Counted from the stretch's first letter, positions 1-14,083 are shown. The stretch: DNA of 64,000 nt from Montifringilla adamsi (GCA_017590115.1 JAGGNK010011114.1:1727733-1791732), one strand, 5' to 3'. The notes: generated by a model not told the origin, from the sequence alone. Numbers and translations are program-made.

Positions 1-205
1 GCATGACATGGTGACTTGTGACTGCTTATGGAAATTGCCTGACACTTCTGTTAGAAAAACCCATTTTCAGATCCTTAAACTTTATTGTCAGATGTAGGCT
101 GGTATTTTTTTATGCCACGCCAGGGTTGATTTATTCTTTTACATTCCAGCCATTTCTGAGAACAAGAGAGGAGAAAATGTGCTGTTTCACCCACATAAAT
201 TGCAA

Positions 206-233
206 CAATAATAACAATAATAATAATGATGAT
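206..233. repeat. (AAT)n microsatellite
   Basis: Short imperfect run of AAT/AAC/GAT trinucleotides, about nine units. It creates the poly-asparagine and poly-isoleucine stretches in the overlapping open frames, which are therefore not genuine proteins. Confidence 0.85.
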
Positions 234-1091
234 TGAGGAAAAAAGAAAACAAAACAGCTGAAAAGACCTGGCACTATTGAAAAGCAATTTCACAATGACA
301 CCACTGAAGGCCAGATGTGCCTGTCCTGATCTTTCCCAGTAAGATGCAGCCAGATTTGACCAAGTTTAAAGAATTACAAATGCAGCTCAACATGACCAGC
401 ATCAGATTCCTGCACAGGAAAAGAGACTTTTCCTCTCAGCAAAAGAGCACTTCAGACTCTGTGAACATCCCATCTGTCCTGCCTATCCAAAGCTTGGAAT
501 TACATAAAACTGAAAGATCTTCGGGTTGTTGTGAACTGGAGCTGGACAAGGATGGGACACAAATATTAAACAAGAATGCAGAGTGCTCAGGTGGCTGGAA
601 GGGTGACCACAAGCAAATGAAACAGGGAAAAAATGGATTATGAGTCAGGGAGAACAGGCACTACCTAAGCAAGAAAACTGAGGCAAGGAGGAGAAAATTT
701 AGTTTGAAGGAGTGACTTGCGGGGTGAAAAAGCTGGGATAAATGAGTCAGGAATAAGAGAAAGGTCCATTGGAGACTGTGGGACAGCTTGCAAGACATCT
801 TAAATTATAGATATATTTATATATTATTTATATATAAAAATTGCTGCTCATCCAGCCAGGAAAGTGTCCCCCAGTGGCCCTGGTCCCTGCAGAGCAGACA
901 TCCCCCTGCTCAAGGCTCCCTCCTGTGCCTCCAGAGGCAGCAGCAGAGCTCTGAGCTCTGGATTCTGCAGCTCCATGCTGCTCCCAGAGGTTTCCTTTCC
1001 TGCCATCAGATGCCCAGGGACCAGAACCACTTGCACATCACTTCTGGAGGGCCTCCCTCGCTTGTTTTGTGGTTTTTTTTCTCTCCCTCGT

Positions 1092-1118
1092 GCACACACA
1101 TGCACACACACACACACA
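1092..1118. repeat. (CA)n microsatellite
   Basis: CA dinucleotide run interrupted once by a TG step. It lies next to a CT-rich stretch and is likely length-polymorphic. Confidence 0.9.
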
Positions 1119-1987
1119 GAGGGTAAAATTAGATCTGACAAGGCATGCAGATGAAAGCTGGGAAATGCTGCAATTATCGTTTCCCACGTAATCTTAATTC
1201 AGGCTTTTGTGCACGGATTTTAGGGTACAGTTCCTAAAAGTGCTGTGTCATTTTCGACAAAGAATGGGCCCTCTCTGGGAAAAAATGAGAGTCATGACAT
1301 GATGGCAGTGTTACCTACAGAGATGAAAAGGCAAATGAGGCAAAACTTCAGGAAAACTGGTTAGAAATGCCAATATCAGTAAAGAAAAGTTCAGTTCCCT
1401 TGAAACCTGATAGTTTTCTTGGTTTTCTGCAGTTCTGATTTAAAAAAAATTCACAATATTCTTCATTTGACAAAAGACAATTACAACTTCTTTGCCCTTC
1501 CTATTCAGGTAGACATTATTCAAAGAAAAGATATGTTGGGAAGCACTTTACTACAAAAATAATTAATTTAAAAATCAAAATGCTTAAATCCAAACACATC
1601 AAACAGTACTTGTTGCTAAATGCTGAAATTCTATTCCGTTTTTACCCCATGTTCTGAGCAGAGACTTTGGAGAAAATAAAGATAAAATCTTATGAAGCCT
1701 TTTGATTTCAAAAGTTTCTCCAAGTTCTGGTCTCATGACTTGTGCAGCTGAATCCTGCCTTGGGGAAAGGGATGAGACAATAACATGCTCCAGACTTTCA
1801 GAGTGGTGCTGGACAACTCCCTGGAGCTGAACTTTTCCTAGGTCAGCTGCTGATGGGCTGGACTGCATTTTGTTTGTCTAGACTGGCGTTCCTGGATGTG
1901 ACCCACAAAACAACTGCGCTCTCATGGTGACAGCTGAAGGTGGCAGGGATTTGACTGGGAGTGTTCCACATCTGTCAAAATATTTGG

Positions 1988-2006
1988 GAAAAAAAAAAAA
2001 AAAAAA
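1988..2006. repeat. Poly-A tract, about 18 A
   Basis: Uninterrupted A run. No AATAAA is seen at the expected distance upstream, so I treat it as a simple repeat and not as the tail of a retrocopy. Confidence 0.8.
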
Positions 2007-5000
2007 GAAATCCAGATCCTGCCTGGATTAAATTTGGCACCTAAAAGGACTGGCTAGTCAATCTCTGTGTCTGTCCTGTGGTTTGCAATTTTCGCTGTGG
2101 GAATGACTAGAACACTGCCCTGTGAAAATGAAATGTTTGTGAAGTGGTTCTTCTCCACTGACATATCCCTTAATAAGTCTCAGGAGAAAATGGATAGCAT
2201 TGTTTTCAGATGTGGCTTTGACCAGCAGGCAGTAAAAGGGCCACACAATGAGCAGAAGGAAGAATTATCGAGGAGTTGCTAATTAAACCAAGCGGAGCCA
2301 TCCCAATCTGTCTGGTCTGTGCACAGAATGGTGCAGAAATCTTGTGAGGAGAAGAGAGGAAAACAACTCCCCTAGAGCCCATGCAGAAGGGATAAAAACT
2401 GGATTCATGTGGGAAATTCCAGCTTCTAGGTTTCCTACTTTTCAGGCTTTGACTTTACATTTTGTCCTTTTCCCATTATTTGCCAACAGCATCATTTTAG
2501 GGGAAGAGGCCCCCCCACTGCTCACATTTAATGTTGGAATTGCAGCACATCATCTTCTATGGGCAGATTCAACCACTTCAGCACATCAATTTTGTCCTTT
2601 CAACAATGTTGTAGAAGATTTCTGGCCCCAGTCACCCCAGTTTCTGGCACCTGGGTGTAAAATACACTACGAGAGTCTTTTGAAAGTTGCTTTTTTTATG
2701 TGGGCACTGTATTGATTTTGTTTATGTGTCCTGCATTAGAAGCAGGGCCAATTGTGAAAGAAGGCCTTTGTAACTGGTTAAAAAAACAACAGAAAGAAGA
2801 AGCAGTTACAACTCCTCCAGAAATTATAAATCTGAGCAAATATTCTCCTAACACAACTGCTTCAAGGCTTCCTTCTTGGTTCAAGATACCTCTTCCACTA
2901 GATCAACATTTTCTCCACAACTCCTGCCTAGTTTCAGCCAAAAACTTAAGAACTTTGTTAAACTACCTTCTCAGCTTTACTAGACTCCATTTTCCTACTT
3001 TAACATCTATGTACAACGCAATGAACATGAAGAATTCTATCACATCTGTTTTCTGGAGAGAAGACTGTATTCCAAATCAACCAGTCAATCGGTCAATTAA
3101 TCATAATTTAATTTCTCTGTAAAACACAAGTCCTGCTATGAGACAGCAGCACATTTTCCTCCTAGGCCTGGCAAGCCAGCAGTCCTGCAGATCCTCCCTG
3201 GCATTTGCTTGTCTGCAAGTTGGTATGAAAACAGAAACCACTTTCGTTAGCTGCAGTGGCTATTGGAAACCTCGTGTAATTCAAGGGCCAGACAAAAATG
3301 AACAATGCTCAGTGACCTAAATTCCTCACATATTAACACAAAGCATATTTCTGTTATAGGCCAATATTCTTCGAAGTTGTTGGAAAAGGCTGGAAATCCA
3401 AAGGGCCAGGGAAGGGAATAAAAACTGACTTTACATAAAGACACCTATGACATTCCTTCTCTCATTTTCTTCCCTCCACCAATGCACCAGAATTATTCTA
3501 GGGATAATTTCAAGATACTCATTACTTCAGTTGCATTATAAAACACATGGTGTCACTTACAAGTCTGAATTCTCTTCACAAATATTATTTTCAAAGCTAC
3601 TCAGTGTGCAGAGATACTGAAGCCCCAGGGATCTCCCAGTCTGTGTCCAAAAAATGTGCAGCAAAACAAGATGTTCCTTAAAAATGTGTTTAATGAAAAG
3701 CCTGCAAAGAGTATTGTGAAGAGACAGCCTGTTTAATAAAAACTTGGTTAAATAATAGATGTTTCTGAACTAAGATATCTCAGACTATATGAATTAATTC
3801 TTCTCTTCCTTATTTGATAGAAATAAAAATAGCTGTTATATAAGAACAAAGTATTTATTTTGTACTTCCATTCATTCCATTAAAAGTATGGCAAATGCAA
3901 CCGATGTTGAAAGTGGCAGAGAAAATTTGGGTTTATCCATGCAATTGGATTCAGGTTCTTTGGTATAACTTTATGAAATAGAAACAAGAAAGGAAATTAA
4001 AGTTTCAAAGCAATTTAGAAGAGTGGGTGAATTAGTAAAGAAAAGGGCCACATTGACATTGTAAAATAAGCCAAAGGAAGATGAATATTTTAAAGACAAT
4101 ATTAAAGTGGCAACTTCAAAATATTTCATATGGCTGTACACAACTTCCTTGTTTCAAACCTGGAATGGGAAACTACTTCTCACTTCGAGAAAAAAAATGC
4201 AAAACTAAAACAATCACAGTTATGAAATAATTTTCTAAAGGTTTTTTAGCTGTAGATAACAGATAATACTAAGTTATCCTGGTTCTACCAGATGGATCAT
4301 TTGTTTAAAAGTACCCCAATTGGAACATTTAGAAGTTACTGAATAGGGTCACAGCTTTTAGGAAGATTTCTCCCTTAATTAATTAATTTACACTTGCTGG
4401 GAAATCTGACCTACAGAAAACAGACTTAGGTTTTGACAAAATTTTTTTGTTTTATGATGAATTGTATAATTTTTTTTTGTTCTCAAACTGTTCATAATGC
4501 TTCTTTAAAAGAGGTCAGAGTAGACCAGGTAGGATCTCTTGGAAAAAAATGCACAAAAATTGTGCCTTGTCTTGGGGAAATAAATGTGTATAAAGAAAGG
4601 GGGCAGAGGGAACTCAAAGGAAGATAAGGAAAAGTCTCAAATTCTGTTGATTGCTGAAAGGAGGAGGGAGCACCCACTGGATTTTAGAGACTGTGAGGAA
4701 GATGGTGAAAAGAACTCTGCTGGGAAGCAGAAAAGTGTGTGAGGATCTTACAGCAAGGTGAAAGACTTAAATGAAAATATCAATTAAACCTTGGAAGCAA
4801 AGAACAGTCACCCAGGAAATCTGGCAGGAAAAAAGCCAAGTATAACCATTTGTTTTTATTATTCCTTCCCAGCTGCCCCAGGATCATTGGGTCACAGTTT
4901 AGTGGCATTTATTTATAAAAGAAATAAAAGGAGAAGGCATGAGACACCTGCCAAAGGATCTGACTGTCTGGGAAGGGGAAAGAAAAGGTGCTTTTGTATC

Positions 5001-6041
5001 TTAAAGGAAATGTGCAGCACTCAGGGTGTTGTGGGTGAGGTTCTAGCATCCTCCAGGAACCCAGGTATTGCTGGTTGTCAGAAATCTCAGGAAGAGGTTT
5101 GCCAGCAAGGAGCTTTTGCTCAGTTGTTGCTTTAAAGCAAGTCAGTTTACACCTAAATAATCCAATAACTGGGTCCTCAATTCACCAAGAGTGTGTTTTT
5201 AATACCAGGATCAGAATCAGCTGTACCTAATGACATTCCCTATTTGTGCTGTCTGTTTTAGAGACAATATCAGGTCTCAATTTTCCAACATACAGATTTC
5301 AGGCAGGAATTATTTATGTTTCTGATTCCTTTCTTACTGGGGGCACCAGCACTTTTCCATCTTTAGCATGGGGCAGATTCAGATGTACATGCTGTTGTTG
5401 AGAAGACTAAATGAAGTCATATTTTGGTGTTGAATTTCTGCTGCAAATTAGCATTTAGAGTTTGTTAACAATTGCTGCAGATAGTACATTTAATTGTCAG
5501 CGAATTAGCATTGCTTCAAATTTCTTAATTAAGCTGTTTTTTCAGGATGATTGTAAAAGCATGTTACAGTCAAGGGTTACTGACTGAGCTGAAGCAAAAT
5601 TTACTTCCAAAAAGTGTTTATATTCAACTGTTATTTGTTACAGCTACCACAGAAAACATCTGAATTAGCAGGAATTTTAGGTCTTCTTTCAAAAGAAAAT
5701 ATTATGATAAGTAATCTTTTTCTATTCCTCTGTAGATGTTTTCAATTCTGTAACATGTAGAAACAGAATCTCTAATACAAGAAAACCTTGCTATTCTGGA
5801 AAATGAGTGACTCCTGAAGAGTCATGTTTTCATAGGATATATCAGTTTTTGCCAGAAGGGAAAGTATCTTTATAGGTCTTATTTTGGTCAATCAACAAAA
5901 AATATATCAGAAAACCATATTGTTTATAAGAATTTAGGCTGTTTATCTGCTCAATTTAACAAAACCAAAGTAGAATAGCTCTAATCCCAACAGAGACGAG
6001 GCTCACTGGATTGCTGTAGAGAAGTTTTGCCCATCTTATCT

Positions 6042-6325
6042 AATTGGAAGAAAGATGGAGAGAGACAATTTACAACAGCCTGTGACAGGGCAGGAGGGAA
6101 TGGCTGAAAACTGACAGAGAAGAGGTTTAGATGGGATTTTGGGAAGAAATTCTTCCCTGTGAGGGTGGGCAGGCCCTGGCACAGGGTGCCCGGAGATCTG
6201 GCAGTGTCCCAGGCCAGGCTGGACAGGGCTTGGAGCAGCCTGGGACAGTGGAAGGTGTCCCTGCCATGGCAGGGGTGGCACTGGGTGGGTTTTTGGGACT
6301 TTTCCAGCCCAAGCCATGACTGTGT
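6042..6325 (+). mobile_element. CR1 LINE fragment, 3' end, + strand
   Basis: The stretch follows the 3' terminal region of avian CR1 in the sense orientation: AAGAAAGATGGAGAGAGAC, then the GACAGGGCAGGAGGGAATGG block, then GGAAGAAATTCTTCCCTGTGA, then the GGCCAGGCTGGACAGGGCTT block, and finally a decayed form of the terminal segment near TTCCAGCCCAAGCCATGACT. CR1 is a non-LTR retrotransposon whose copies are normally truncated at the 5' end, as here. Only the 3' end remains, so it cannot code for reverse transcriptase. The copy is more GC-rich than its surroundings, and the open frames crossing it on both strands (up to 175 codons) are by-products of that composition. The exact left boundary is uncertain by tens of bases. 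Confidence 0.88.
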
Positions 6326-9300
6326 AAACCTTCAGCTGATGTCCTCCTGAGCTGTGAGCCTCTGGATGGGTGGGTGCATGGGTGGCAGAGACTTTCCCAA
6401 ATGCTGCCTCAATTTTAGGGATTTTAAGTGCAGAGCTGACTTGTGAGCCCTGATGCAATAATGCTGGTTTTGGGACAGACGGGGCAGGTCTCCCTCTGGC
6501 ACACAGCTCAGCAGTGCCCCTGATCTTTTCAGTGTTTGCTTCCTCTCCCTTTGACGCATTCATCTGCTGCTGGAGGAGCCAGACATTCCCTCCCCCTCCT
6601 TTGGCTGAAGTCTTTAGTTCTGTCAGCTGAATTATGAAATTATACAGAGCTGTCAGCTGGATTCGTGGGATAAATGCACACCCTGTGAGTTATGGACATC
6701 CAGCATTGTTCCACAGAAATGTCCTGACCTCCAACATGCTATAAATGCATCCCTCTGACCAAAAAATTGCTTCATACAGGCCTAGAAAAAAGCTGGGTTT
6801 TGGCCATCACGTGCTGTGAACTGTTTCACCTTTCTGATGTTCAGCATTTAGAAAAAAATGACATTTTTTGCACATTTTTAGAGTCCAGAAGGAAATAAGA
6901 ATATTCCGTCAGAGCATCCTTGTTCTTACTGCATTCTGTAGAATTAAAAACCCTCCTGCAGCTGCAGGAAAGGAGATAGGAGAGGTCATGCTCTGTCCAG
7001 AAAAGCATCTTAGGTGAAATTTTGTCACTCATCAATTTTTAACAGAAGTACCACAAATACAGGCCTTGCTTTTCTAAAGTGCTTTACAGAGAGGGGCAGG
7101 ACTCCACATCTTTACCTTAATAATTCATTTTTCTCACCATGAAAGCTATTCCAACATCAGAAGTCCACAGCAAAAATTTCTAGGAATACAGTAAAAAAGT
7201 GGTTCTCCTCCACTGAAAGATAATCAGCTGAAAATAATTGGAATAGCCGAGTAAAAATGGTCTTATTTTCCAAATGTCTCAGGGGTCTAAATTGCACACA
7301 CTTGAAATTTCTTAATATCAAAGCTTGAACTTTAGCTATAATTCTATTTATAGGCAGACACTTTTGTAGTAGGTGAAAGCAGGGTAGGACTTCTGTCCTT
7401 CCAACATTCTTTGTACAAAGATCCCATGCCAAAGCTGTATTTTATTGTAAGAACATCAGTTTTACTCTAAAAGGCAAAACACTGCAGGAAGGACAGGACA
7501 AACTAGATCAGAATACTCTGGAAAAACAACTTATCACTGGGTTTATTCTTAAAATTAACTCAACATGGAAGTTCTACCTGAAACAATTTCAAGGCCTGGA
7601 CTCAGAGATGGGAGGTGACATCCAAGTTCTCTCTTTCCTGTCTTGGCAGATATGATGAGAACAGCTTAGATTTTTTGCTGAGAGTGAAAATATCTTGTTT
7701 TTTTGGGTTTTTTTTGCCCCCCTCCACATTCCTATTGTCACAAAAGGCACAGAGATGATTAGGAAAAAGAGTCTGTGAAAGTGGCCAACAGCTCATATTT
7801 ACCAAACACAGGCCTAGGTTAAAGATAAGATCAAGATTAGAGGCTTAGCAGTCTGACAGGGAGCTCTGGAATTTACCATTTGCAGTGTTTTGGTCACATT
7901 GATGCACGACTAGATCTGTTCTACAACTCAGCAGTCTCCAGGATTATAAATTACAAATCCCAGTGGTCGTGGTTGCTGGAAGGGCTCCCAGGGGATGGCA
8001 GAATTTGGCCTCTCAGCCTCTTGTCTGCTCTGTGTTTGCAGATAGAGAAACCCAGACTCTGCAGTCTGGACCAGCCCTTCGCAGGCACGTTCCAGAGGGG
8101 AAAAAAATCCTCTTGTATTCTGTGGGAGTCCCTATCCAGTGAAAATATCCGTCTGTCCTCCTCTGAGCTGAGCAGCACTAAAGCACCAGACTCCAGGAGA
8201 AGCCAGGATCTCACTGCACCAACCATGATTTGTGACCACAACAACTGAACAGGTCCAGGCAAATTTCCTTGGCTTCCAAAAGCCCTGGAGAAACTCTATT
8301 TTCATGTTTTTATGCAAGATTCATGCACCTCCAGAACACTTTGGCTCGTCACATCAATAGATTGGTGCTAGGGTCCTGCCAGAAGGTTTTTGGTTGTTGA
8401 GAGCCCTGAGTTGAGGACAGGGGTGAGCAGAACAATTTTGCTTGCAGTGGTTTGCATTGGTTTCATGAAAAGACAGCTGCAAGATTTGTTTCACTGCAAG
8501 ATAACTGGGGGAAATACAGCTAAACCTGCAGAAATTCAAGGATGTTCTCTGCATCACTGTGACATCAATTTTCCTCACATCCAGCAGTTCTCTGTGTGCT
8601 TACATAAACCTGGGGTACATCCAGATTAAACACATTCTTGCCTATTTTGCCTTTTTTTTTTTTTTCCCCCAGATTGTTCCACTGGAACTTGCCCAATCCA
8701 ATTCATCCTGGCTGACTTTGTAGTTTCCCCTCATGGTATTTCTTCTACAAATACAGACTTACAAAAAAGATCAGGGTCTACCTGTCATTTTTCTCCAATA
8801 GCTGCTTCCCTACCTTCATTTTCAATGGTAAATTAATAAATATATTTGCTGGGGGAAAAAAAAAATAAATCCAATCATAGCGTTCCCTGACTGAAGTGAG
8901 ACATTATTGTAAAAATTTTAAAAAATCAAGAAGCACTATGATAACTTAATGTAGTTGAATTTACTTTGTTCCTCACATCTACCATAGAACCAGTGTGGAA
9001 AAAAATAACTGATATTTGGATTGCCAGTTCAATCCATGATGCAGAGCCTCTGTATGAAAGAAGACCTCCCATATTCCCATTTTGACAGTTTATCTGGGAG
9101 GTACATTTCTGCATGAGCTGAATTCAGAGGATGAGTGGCTATAGCTATTCCACACAGCAAACAATCCCCTAGAGTCACATTTACTGTCATGTTTAGAGAC
9201 AGAAGAACTAGACTTTGTTTTCAGTTCAGGTTTTTGTTTTATTATTTAGCTTACCTATTTCTAAATATTAGACTAAATTTTCCATAGTTCTGAAGAGAAA

Positions 9301-10702
9301 ACAAGTGGGCAAGGCTGTTTTATTGGGCCTTCCAGCATGAGAAAAAGAAATGGAAGTGTGTCCCACTGATCTGACAAACAGTAGTGGCAAAAGGGGAATA
9401 TTCTGACTTAGAAACTCTTCTAACTTCTGTTCTCATCAGGCTGACAAGCTTGAAACCATGAGTTTGTTAACAAAACAATCACCAATAAGCTTCATGTCCA
9501 CATATATTTGGCTTTTTTTGGGCTCAGTAATGTCTCTGCAGTTCAGAGAGGATACAAAGGAAGGAGGAACTAACGGAGTGGAGTTAGGATTTCCTTGCAT
9601 AATTACGGGTAAGAAACCAGAGAAATATTACTGTGTCAGCAAATATTTCACAAATATAAAACATTATTCTTATCTGCACCAAACCCTTAAGCTATTGGAT
9701 CAAATGAAGATTGTGACAGTCCACTGGAAAATGTCTTAGTGCTAGTCAGTAGTCTAGACCTAGACCAGTGAAAAAAGGACATAACCTTGTCAACTGGACT
9801 GAGGTTTTATTATTATTATTACATTTATTATTTGTTGAGAGTTTCATAGTAACCAAGCTAATGTGAAATGAAGAGTTCACAATGCACAATGGAGTGTTCA
9901 TTGCATAAATGAAAGCAAACCACAACGTGGAGTGTTTTGTTTCTAACTGCAGCCACAGGCTGATGTCACAGAAGAGTCTGATATCTTATCTGCCTATGGA
10001 CCTGCAATCAGCAACAGCTATCACATTTATCAGCTTTTGCTGAAGAACTAGAAAACTGTTGACAGGCCTGAATTGCTGCTTTTTCTATGATTAAAAATTC
10101 AATGGAAGAGCAGCACAGCAGGCCTGAAGGTCCTTACTTAAAAACACAGTAGCTCCAGAAATAAAGAAACAACAAATAATACACATGAAGGGAGGAAAAC
10201 TGACAAAATATCTCACATCAAAAATTTGTATTACTGCTGCTGGTGTTAAATTAAGGTGAAAGAAGGAAAGCCACTTTTTTTCTTTTAAAATTTGATTGCA
10301 ACCAATTAATTAATTAATATTAACAGGATTCATTGACCCTGGCAGGCCTTTGATGCTGATCCCACCCCTCCTGCCTTCAACTTTCCCTTCCCCTATTCTT
10401 TTTTCCAAAAAAAGGGAAGCTCACTGGAAATGATCCAGGTGAGACATTAAACAACAGATTTGTAACAATATGGCTCACAGTCTGTTCTCATTTACTTTCT
10501 GCCTTGGCCTTAATCCCATTGAAATCCCAAGAATTGCTTTCAGTTACACCCTGAAAATTAAAACCAGAATGAGACCTGTGGGTTTTACAGACCAAACCAC
10601 ATTTGCAGTTAGTCAGAATTTTCTGTGTATGGGCACTGAAAGTCGTAAACCTCTTCCAACAGAGAAGATTTTCACCAGTTTTGTTCATCTTTTAATACCA
10701 CA
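6326..10702. other. Unique non-coding DNA, no gene recognised
   Basis: No gene or RNA gene recognised. Two near-identical short direct repeats (core CTGTCAGCTG) lie about 25 bp apart near 6625-6660. A T-rich tract lies at 8650-8667. The open frames at 7880-8248 (+) and 7951-8262 (-) overlap on opposite strands in a slightly GC-richer patch and show no domain. The stretch 9890-10130 contains GATA- and E-box-like motifs and looks compositionally like a possible regulatory element, but I cannot show conservation. Confidence 0.65.
8650..8667. repeat. Poly-T tract
   Basis: T run of about 17 followed by a short C run. No polyadenylation signal is visible on the minus strand at the right distance. 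Confidence 0.7.
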
Positions 10703-10836
10703 TGTCCACCTTCCACCATCCCAGGTATCTCAGAGCTCCATCCAGCCTGGCCTTGGACACTTCCAGGGATCCAGGGGCAGCCACAGCTCCTCTGGGAAAC
10801 CTGTGCTGGGCCTCACCTCCCTCACAGGTAGGAATT
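10703..10836 (-). mobile_element. CR1 LINE fragment, minus strand
   Basis: On the + strand it reads as the antisense of the CR1 3' region: CACCTTCCACCATCCCAGGT, CTCCATCCAGCCTGGCCTTG, GGACACTTCCAGGGATCCA, then the CTCTGGGAAACCTGTGC block. The very 3' terminal segment of CR1 (the GGTTGGAAGGGACC block) is missing on the left, so the copy is truncated at both ends, with about 130 bp left. It overlaps the end of an open frame at 10470-10838, which is therefore not a credible gene. Confidence 0.85.
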
Positions 10837-13800
10837 AAGAAAAAATTACAGGCAAACACAAGTTTAGAACCCTAAATATCTGGATCACTCTCCGACTCAT
10901 CTCCAACAGAGCTGCTCTTAAATAGTCATTAATGCTCTTAGGTGATAAAGCCCCGTGAGGGTGAAGTGCTATGGGTTTGTTCTCCTGCAGTGTGAGGTCT
11001 TCTAAACATTCCAGAAGATCATCACGAGCCTCCTTTCTGGTAATATGGGGAGGGAAATGATGTGTAATTGGGAGTTTTACATTAAAGCTCCATTCTGACT
11101 CCAGGATGATTCAGCAGATGAGGTGCAAGTTTTGCACAGCCTGGGTGATGTCACTGCCCCACGTGTGAAGCTCTGGAAGGAGACCCTGGCAATGCAGGTA
11201 ATGATGTTGCTGCACTCAAAGGAAGCCAAATATGGTTCAAGAAGTTGTACCACAGATCTCCCAACTGCAAGCCAAATGCACTTGCCAAAAAGTCCTCCTA
11301 AGGCTTCATAAATAATATGTGAACTGTGATATTTGAGTACAAAAGAGCTGAATCAGCCTTTATGGCTCTGGAGAGGATGCAGCAACCCAACAAACGTTCA
11401 GGTGACTTACACAGCAACACTCCATAAATTAATCTTTGCGCTGGCAGGACCCAAATAAAGGCTCCATGGTGTTATTTTTATTCTTATGGGAATGTGTGGA
11501 ATGTCTGAGAGGAAGAGTCTTCATCATCTCCATATTTCACAAGGAAAAGATGTAAATTTGGAGCAGTGAAGAGCAAACTCCACCACCTCAGGGAGAAGAG
11601 ACTTTCTGGTAAGGATTGCACTTCCAAGGCAGGGAATTTTATGGTGCTTGTCTGAAGTGCAGATATTAAATATTTGATTGGAAAGCTTCCTTGCTGAGTT
11701 AGTGTTTCCTACCCAGACAGCTGCTGTGTCCCTGGTTTCCAAAGCTGTGATAGAAGAGTGAGCACAACTGATGCTGTGCCAAGAGATAGGACACAATTAT
11801 CCTGTGCTTTCATTACTTTCCTTTCTGATGGAGCAAGAAACTGCTGTGCCATAGATACCCACAACTATATATTGGAGAATAATCTTTTTTTATTACTCAA
11901 AAAAACCCCAAAAAACTCTAAACAGTTTTCTTACATCCTTGTATTCCAAAGACCCAACTTAAATTTGAATTTGACTTGCAACAAGTTTACCTTTGTATTT
12001 TTTTAAATTTATTTCATGCAAACGAAAGTTATGGTAAGCCCTAAAATGCAACCAGTCCATAAAGTTTTGTTTCATTTCTTCTTTTTTGAACATGTCTTAA
12101 ATATGAAGTGAGTTTTAAAAAATTGAGGCCAACCATGCAAAACCAACTCCCTCTCTCAAAAGCAAGAGACAAGGTACTTAATCCAGATTTTATTCAAATC
12201 TTTGCTTATCTACACAAGGTAGAGCTTTTCTTTCTAGTCACATCAGAAATTCTGCAGCAATTGAGAACATGATTATATCCCACTATCTTAAATCTCCAGC
12301 AAAAATCAGAAAAAAAACAACTGACCAAACTTAAAATATTTTGATAATTACTTACGTTCAAGGTGAACATTAACAAAAATAGGAAAGATTGAAATATTTT
12401 TATCTGAATACTTCAAATATGTTAATTTTCTTGTATTTGACCATATAAAACAAAACTCTGTGTCATTCCCAAGGGTTAAAAATTTGGGTGTTTGGAATAA
12501 CCTCGAATTTTTTCTTAATTTAATTTTTTTTTTGGTACACCATTCAGTCTTTCAAATATATATTTTGTTCCATCTGAAAACAGGAAGAAATGTCAAAGTA
12601 TGGGTATGTCTTGCAAAATGGAATGAAAATAATTCTTGGCATGTTTTCCAGAATTGGGCTTCTTTGCTTTGAAAGCAAAACTCAATGAATTACATGTGCC
12701 ATGCTGCTGCTATCACAGCCAAGGGTGATCTCTGCTTAAACAAACACATCTCTCATTGTTCACTTTGGGCTGATAGATTTGATTTATTCCCTGGCAGGAC
12801 ACTTCCAGACGTTTCATTTGGACCAGAAGAAAAGTGAGAAGAGACATTCCAGTCGCAGCAAATAGAGGAGAAATGAAATTGTATTGAACAGTACTAAAAG
12901 TATAAATTCTCAGCATCACAAAGTTTTAGCCATTTCCAGCACAATTTCCTTAATGCTATCTTAGAAAGCAGCTTTTTGTCAACTTCCACCTAACCTTGCT
13001 TCATTAATTATAATTCTTCTAAGAGACTGTCTAAAAAATACATTTGTACAATGTTCAGCACATTGTTGTTGTCCCTGTTTTGATGACAAAGTAACACAAA
13101 GGCAGAAGTTCCCAACACAGAAAGACTTAACCTGAGGAATATTTAATATCTGGCATAAAAGCACCTTTGCACTGTAAACTATCAAAAGCACAACAGACAG
13201 ATGATGATGTAGAAAAAATAAGTGAGGAAGGGAGGTGTTATGACAGCTGCTCCTCACAGAACAAATATCTGCTCTTCCTTCAGGAAAAATGAATTATATT
13301 TACCCCTGTCTATGATTCTGGGAGTTTGTGGTCTAAACACTGTGTTACATTTCTAATGTGCCCATGGAGAATTCCTGAGCAGAGCAGCAGCCTAAAAGTT
13401 GCATTTTTATTGCTTATGCACAAAAGTGGGACAAACTGAACCCAAACTCTGCCTCTTAATAGGAATTCTGAAAGGATACTTGCTCTTAGCTGTGCAATAT
13501 AACAAAACCCACCATCAGCTCTGTGGTTTTGCATGGTTATCTCTGAAATACCTAAATGTCTGCTGCTGCAGCCCCAGCCTGGCTAAGCTGACCCAAGGCT
13601 GGATAAATTCACAGAGCCCAAATTTCCCAAATGTTCTGCCAGACTTTGCATAATACAAGACATAAATCAGTTCCCTTGGGTTCATTAACTATTGCTGTAC
13701 ATGAAAAAAACATTCCAGGTTGCCTTTTGTTACCTGCCTAAAATCAGAGCTGTCTTTTTTAAGTGTTAGGTAAAGGGGAAGGAGAATTGTGATTAATATT

Positions 13801-14083
13801 TTCTAAAGTAATAATTTTTACTCCTTTGAATTCTTTTAAATTTTAAATTCTTTGAAATTCAGTCAATATGTGCTGCATTATAGGATTGTTTTCCATCCCT
13901 CATTTTCAGAAGCATCCATCTTTCTGAAATACAAATTTCTTGAAGTAAAACCTCCTGCCAGAGGAAATTCTATCCCACACCTCCTGTGGAAGATGTTCAA
14001 CCACAAAGAAGTGACAGCACAGGCTGTGATTTTCCCTGTCCATGCCAGGAAGTCAATCAGATGCTCAGAATTCAGCCTGAGAA

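Larger units (their letters stand above)
1..6041. other. Unique non-coding DNA, no gene recognised
   Basis: I see no gene, RNA gene or interspersed element that I can name in these 6 kb. Open frames of up to 140 codons occur (for example 2344-2715 and 2700-3122 on the + strand), but they change frame, lack recognisable domains and are not flanked by convincing splice sites. Small simple repeats at 206-233, 1092-1118 and 1988-2006 are listed separately. A 17-nt inverted repeat (arms CAGAGCTC/GAGCTCTG) lies at 944-960. The stretch around 5400-5560 is dense in TAAT/AATTAG-type motifs and is discussed as a possible conserved element. Confidence 0.7.

Noticed and set aside
2344..3122. Two successive + strand open frames (123 and 140 codons), considered as a decayed viral or cellular gene
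   Set aside because: Different frames, no recognisable motif in either, and no terminal repeats around them.
6036..6563. 175-codon open frame on the minus strand, longest in the window
   Set aside because: It runs antisense through the GC-rich CR1 fragment, and its proline-rich composition comes from that element. No domain or splice support.
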